The position numbers and the translations under genes are program-made. This document shows positions 39,458 to 41,285 of a stretch of 41,285 nt of DNA, piece after piece. How positions within the stretch are numbered: position 1 is the stretch's first letter; every line of letters begins with the position of its first letter. The notes under the pieces were generated by a model that was given only the letters and a program-made list of their open reading frames with translations, did no database searches and was not told the origin of the DNA. Source of the DNA: a virus; IMG/VR virus record IMGVR_UViG_3300047472_000439, positions 1-41,285 of that record, one strand, 5' to 3'.

Positions 39458-39648
39458 CAGGGACCGTTCCAGAGCTTCAGATGCCACCAGCCGCGCGGGG
39501 CGTGCTCGGGATCGCCGAGCGCGTCTATCGCCAGTTCGGCGTGGTAGGCCGCCTCGGCGCGTTCTCTCACGGCCTCCGGCGGCGCGCCTTCGCCATGGGC
39601 CTCATGATCGGGCGCGCGGTTTGGTTTCGGGGTCTTGGTCTCGCTCAT
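39457..39648 (-). CDS. Small acidic protein coupled to the SRAP gene
   Basis: 63 aa, starting at ATG 39648 and ending in an overlap (TGATG) with the SRAP start. It begins MSETKTPKPNRAPDHEAHGE and has one helix rich in Glu and Ala (PPEAVRERAEAAYHAELAID), then a short WWHLKLWNGP end. Not recognised. It divides a 46-bp divergent promoter region with the 79-aa gene at 39695. Confidence 0.6.
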   Translation of the reverse strand: MSETKTPKPNRAPDHEAHGEGAPPEAVRERAEAAYHAELAIDALGDPEHAPRGWWHLKLWNGP

Positions 39649-39694
39649 GGGGCAAACCCTAGCGGCGCGGCGCGCGCTCGCCTACCTTCTGAAT

Positions 39695-39934
39695 ATGACC
39701 GACAGCCCTGACATTCCCGATCCGCACCCCAGCCAGGTCGCCAAGGAAGTCTCCGAGGTCTTGGCCGAGTTTGGACCAGCCACCACGCCCGAGGATTACG
39801 AACGCCTCGCTCGCGGGGCCGAAGCCAATCCGAGGGCCTACGACGGCGGCCCGGCCCTGGCGCGCGCGGTGGCCGCCGAGCTGCGCCGCCGCGCCGATCA
39901 CATGCGACGCGGCGGAATAGGGCCGCTGCTCTAG
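39695..39934 (+). CDS. Small phage protein of unknown function
   Basis: 79 aa from ATG 39695. It is acidic at the N-terminus (MTDSPDIPDPHPSQVAKEVS) and helical throughout (EDYERLARGAEANPRAYDGG; ARAVAAELRRRADHMRR). Family not recognised. It is divergent from the 63-aa gene and convergent with the DUF3606 gene, whose stop overlaps its own by four bases. Confidence 0.6.
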   Translation: MTDSPDIPDPHPSQVAKEVSEVLAEFGPATTPEDYERLARGAEANPRAYDGGPALARAVAAELRRRADHMRRGGIGPLL

Positions 39935-40110
39935 TCCTTCTTGAGGTAGCGCTCGACCTCGGCCGCGCTGACCCCGACCACGGTGACGGCCTGGATCAGG
40001 TCTTCTTCGCTGACGCCGAACTTCTCGGTCCAGTACCGCACTTCATGCGGCTCGTTGACGTTGACGCGGGCGCGGTCCTGGGCGCCGCGATCTTTCAGGT
40101 TGTCGGCCAT
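39931..40110 (-). CDS. DUF3606 family small protein
   Basis: 59 aa from ATG 40110, with GGGAG upstream. The pattern is that of DUF3606: a short polar start MADNLKDRGAQDRARVNVNE, then PHEVRYWTEKFGVSEEDL and a final helix AVTVVGVSAAEVERYLKKD. These small proteins are common in alpha- and betaproteobacteria and unknown in function; the conserved core looks like a helix-turn-helix. The gene is short enough to be missed by length cut-offs. Confidence 0.85.
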   Translation of the reverse strand: MADNLKDRGAQDRARVNVNEPHEVRYWTEKFGVSEEDLIQAVTVVGVSAAEVERYLKKD

Positions 40111-40164
40111 GTTGGTCTCCCTATGGGCGAAAAGAACCGTCGATCCAGGAGCGAGGTTCCGCGC

Positions 40165-40365
40165 CTAGCGGCGTGCGGCCCACTCGTCGACCAGGTCGCG
40201 CAACGCCTGGGCCGCCACGTCAGCCGGCGGCTTGCGGCCTTTGGGTGATCTCTTAGAGCCAAAGGCGCTCGTGACGCAGACGTCCTTGCCATCCACTTCC
40301 CAGGCCCCGCGCCATTTTTGGCCGCGCGCGTCGATGCTGAAGGTGTGTCCGTAAGGGGTGAGCAT
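40165..40365 (-). CDS. Small phage protein of unknown function
   Basis: 66 aa from ATG 40365. It has a beta-rich N-terminus (MLTPYGHTFSIDARGQKWRG, then AWEVDGKDVCVTSAFGSKR), a basic turn, and a C-terminal helix (ADVAAQALRDLVDEWAARR). Not recognised. It is divergent from the 90-aa gene at 40420 across 54 bp that include AACGTGTC, identical to one half of the immunity operator. Confidence 0.55.
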   Translation of the reverse strand: MLTPYGHTFSIDARGQKWRGAWEVDGKDVCVTSAFGSKRSPKGRKPPADVAAQALRDLVDEWAARR

Positions 40366-40419
40366 GGCGGGGCAACGTGTCGCCGCGCGAGAACGCTCCG
40401 ACTCAGCTATTGCCCCGCC

Positions 40420-40692
40420 ATGACCCCCGACGAAATCGACAAGCTGATCGACCTCTATGCTGACGATGGCGGCCCCGGCCTGATCAAGCTGAAGGCCGAC
40501 ACCTGGTGCAACATGCCGATGAACTTCGGCGCTCGCTGCACCAGCCCTCTTCTCGGTATTCGATATCGGGGCGTCAGGATTTGGGTGGCTCGGGCCTTTG
40601 AGAACCAGGTGCTGTCGAAGGCCGAGGCGACGGCGCTCGGCCATCGCGAGTTTCAAGAATTGACGCCGCCTCCGGAGCGAAGCCAGGCTTAG
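40420..40692 (+). CDS. Small phage protein of unknown function
   Basis: 90 aa from ATG 40420. It begins with a helix MTPDEIDKLIDLYADDGGPG, then a mixed region (NMPMNFGARCTSPLLGIRYR) and a helical end. Two cysteines (TWCN, ARCT) are present but do not make a zinc site alone. Not recognised. Its stop overlaps the end of the convergent zinc-ribbon gene by four bases. Confidence 0.55.
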   Translation: MTPDEIDKLIDLYADDGGPGLIKLKADTWCNMPMNFGARCTSPLLGIRYRGVRIWVARAFENQVLSKAEATALGHREFQELTPPPERSQA

Positions 40693-40895
40693 CGGCGGTG
40701 GCCGATGACCTGCACCTTTGGCGGCCCCTTCGCGCCGCAGGCGGTGCAACGGACGCCCATGCGGAGTTCAGCGGGCCGCATCCATGGCCCGATGCGGGCG
40801 ATGATCACCGAAGCTGGCCAAGTGACGCTGTAGCCGCACGCGCAGCGGATCGTCAGGGACGCCAGTCGCCCCGTGCGGGGGTCCATGTCGGCCAT
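40689..40895 (-). CDS. Small zinc-ribbon protein
   Basis: 68 aa. Two Cys pairs (IRCACGYSVTW near residue 18 and VRCTACGAKGPP near 49) form a zinc ribbon. The rest is basic. The gene lies 3 bp after the larger zinc-ribbon gene at 40899-41285, so the two are probably co-transcribed. Similar small proteins in alphaproteobacterial phages have no known function; binding nucleic acid is likely. Confidence 0.65.
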   Translation of the reverse strand: MADMDPRTGRLASLTIRCACGYSVTWPASVIIARIGPWMRPAELRMGVRCTACGAKGPPKVQVIGHRR

Positions 40896-40898
40896 GGG

Positions 40899-41285
40899 TC
40901 ATTGCCCCGGCGGTAGCCAGGCGTAGCCCAGGGGGCCGGGATCTATGCCGAGGTCCAGCAGCATCTCGATTAACCACGCCCGGCGGGCCGCCTCGGTCGG
41001 TATCGGCCGGTCCTGATAGCTGCCCTTCAACAAGGCGATGATGGGCATGCGGCCTGGGCAGCGGGGGCAACGCGCCTTGGCCTGCACCTCGGCCAGGGTC
41101 AGACCGAGACGATCGCGATGGGTGGTCGTCAGCTCCCAGCGGCCCCAGGTCTTGGTGGTGCCGCAGAACTGGCACTTGAAGCGGATGTCGTCGCCGTGTT
41201 CCAGGCAATCGACAAGACGCGTCGCCGAGAGCTGGCCGCCCAGATCGGCGGCCTTACGGCGGTCGCTGGCGCTAGGTTCGGGCAT
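40899..41285 (-). CDS. Zinc-ribbon phage protein (start at window edge)
   Basis: 128 aa as seen, from an ATG at the last base of the window; a longer N-terminus outside cannot be excluded. Cys pairs are in IRFKCQFCGTTKTWGRWELT and ARCPRCPGRMPI, about 31 residues apart, again a zinc-ribbon layout. A helical C-terminus follows (AARRAWLIEMLLDLGIDPGP). Function unknown. It forms a leftward pair with the 68-aa zinc-ribbon gene. Confidence 0.65.
   Translation of the reverse strand: MPEPSASDRRKAADLGGQLSATRLVDCLEHGDDIRFKCQFCGTTKTWGRWELTTTHRDRLGLTLAEVQAKARCPRCPGRMPIIALLKGSYQDRPIPTEAARRAWLIEMLLDLGIDPGPLGYAWLPPGQ

Larger units (their letters stand above)
2228..41285. mobile_element. Temperate siphovirus prophage, HK97-type head; right end outside window
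   Basis: A continuous run of phage genes from integrase to late accessory genes. The order is integrase and excisionase, repressor and Cro-like regulator, replication helicase, HNH, terminase, portal, protease, capsid, connectors, tail, fibres, endolysin, Rz/Rz1. All structural modules needed for a siphovirus are open and in canonical order, so it looks functional. The left limit is placed just after tRNA-Gln by inference. No copy of the tRNA 3' end is visible near 41 kb, so the right junction is probably outside the window. Confidence 0.9.

Noticed and set aside
38000-41285. A right attachment site within the window
   Set aside because: Reading for a copy of the tRNA-Gln 3' end or its T arm found no match, so attR was not called.
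1-41285. CRISPR array
   Set aside because: No regularly spaced repeat-spacer pattern was found; the only short repeats are iterons, operators, the CTAG palindrome and the fibre repeats.

Overview
The window is high-GC alphaproteobacterial DNA. At its left edge is a short piece of host chromosome: sppA (cut by the window edge), a tRNA-Pro(CGG) and a tRNA-Gln(TTG). The rest, about 2.3 kb to the right edge, reads as one temperate siphovirus prophage with an HK97-type head. The host is probably Caulobacter or a close relative. The reasons are base composition and, above all, that two phage proteins carry domains of Caulobacterales cell-cycle and nucleoid proteins (SciP/DUF1153 and GapR/DUF2312). 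The species is an inference. I see no second copy of the tRNA-Gln 3' end, so the right attachment site probably lies beyond the window.

Layout. (1) 2.3-7.0 kb: a lysogeny and early-left block. An uncharacterised membrane protein lies next to the tRNA. It is followed by a leftward operon whose genes almost all overlap by 1-4 bases: two tiny membrane proteins, a 306-aa unknown, a GapR-FtsK-gamma fusion, two unknowns, a 30-aa membrane peptide, a SciP-like protein, an excisionase-like protein and a tyrosine integrase. (2) 7.0-8.5 kb: the immunity region. A LexA/CI-like repressor (HTH plus S24 domain) is followed by a lipoprotein gene. A 13-bp operator lies between the repressor gene and a Cro-like gene. 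An identical copy plus a variant lie at the leftward early promoter. (3) 8.3-14.7 kb: the early-right operon of small regulators, zinc-finger proteins, a C5-methyltransferase-like protein and a D5/P4-type SF3 helicase. It ends in a cluster of 9-bp iterons that is a good candidate replication origin. (4) 14.9-24.3 kb: HNH nuclease, terminase subunits, portal, protease, capsid, connectors, tail tube and tail chaperones with a likely -1 frameshift. (5) 24.3-37.0 kb: tape measure, tail tip, and long fibre proteins with SGNH-esterase-like modules, a collagen-like stretch and 57-residue repeats. (6) 37.0-38.8 kb: lysis cassette (small membrane proteins, GH24 endolysin, Rz with Rz1 nested in another frame), closed by a terminator. 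(7) 38.9-41.3 kb: small accessory genes in both orientations, including an SRAP (YedK/HMCES-like) protein, a DUF3606 protein and two zinc-ribbon proteins.

How it works together (inference). In the lysogen the repressor would hold both early promoters through the shared operator, and RecA-stimulated self-cleavage would release them. The left operon would then deliver excision functions together with mimics of host cell-cycle and nucleoid proteins. The right operon would start replication at the iterons. The late genes would build and release the particle. The most unusual content is the pairing of a GapR-FtsK-gamma fusion with a SciP-like protein in one early operon.
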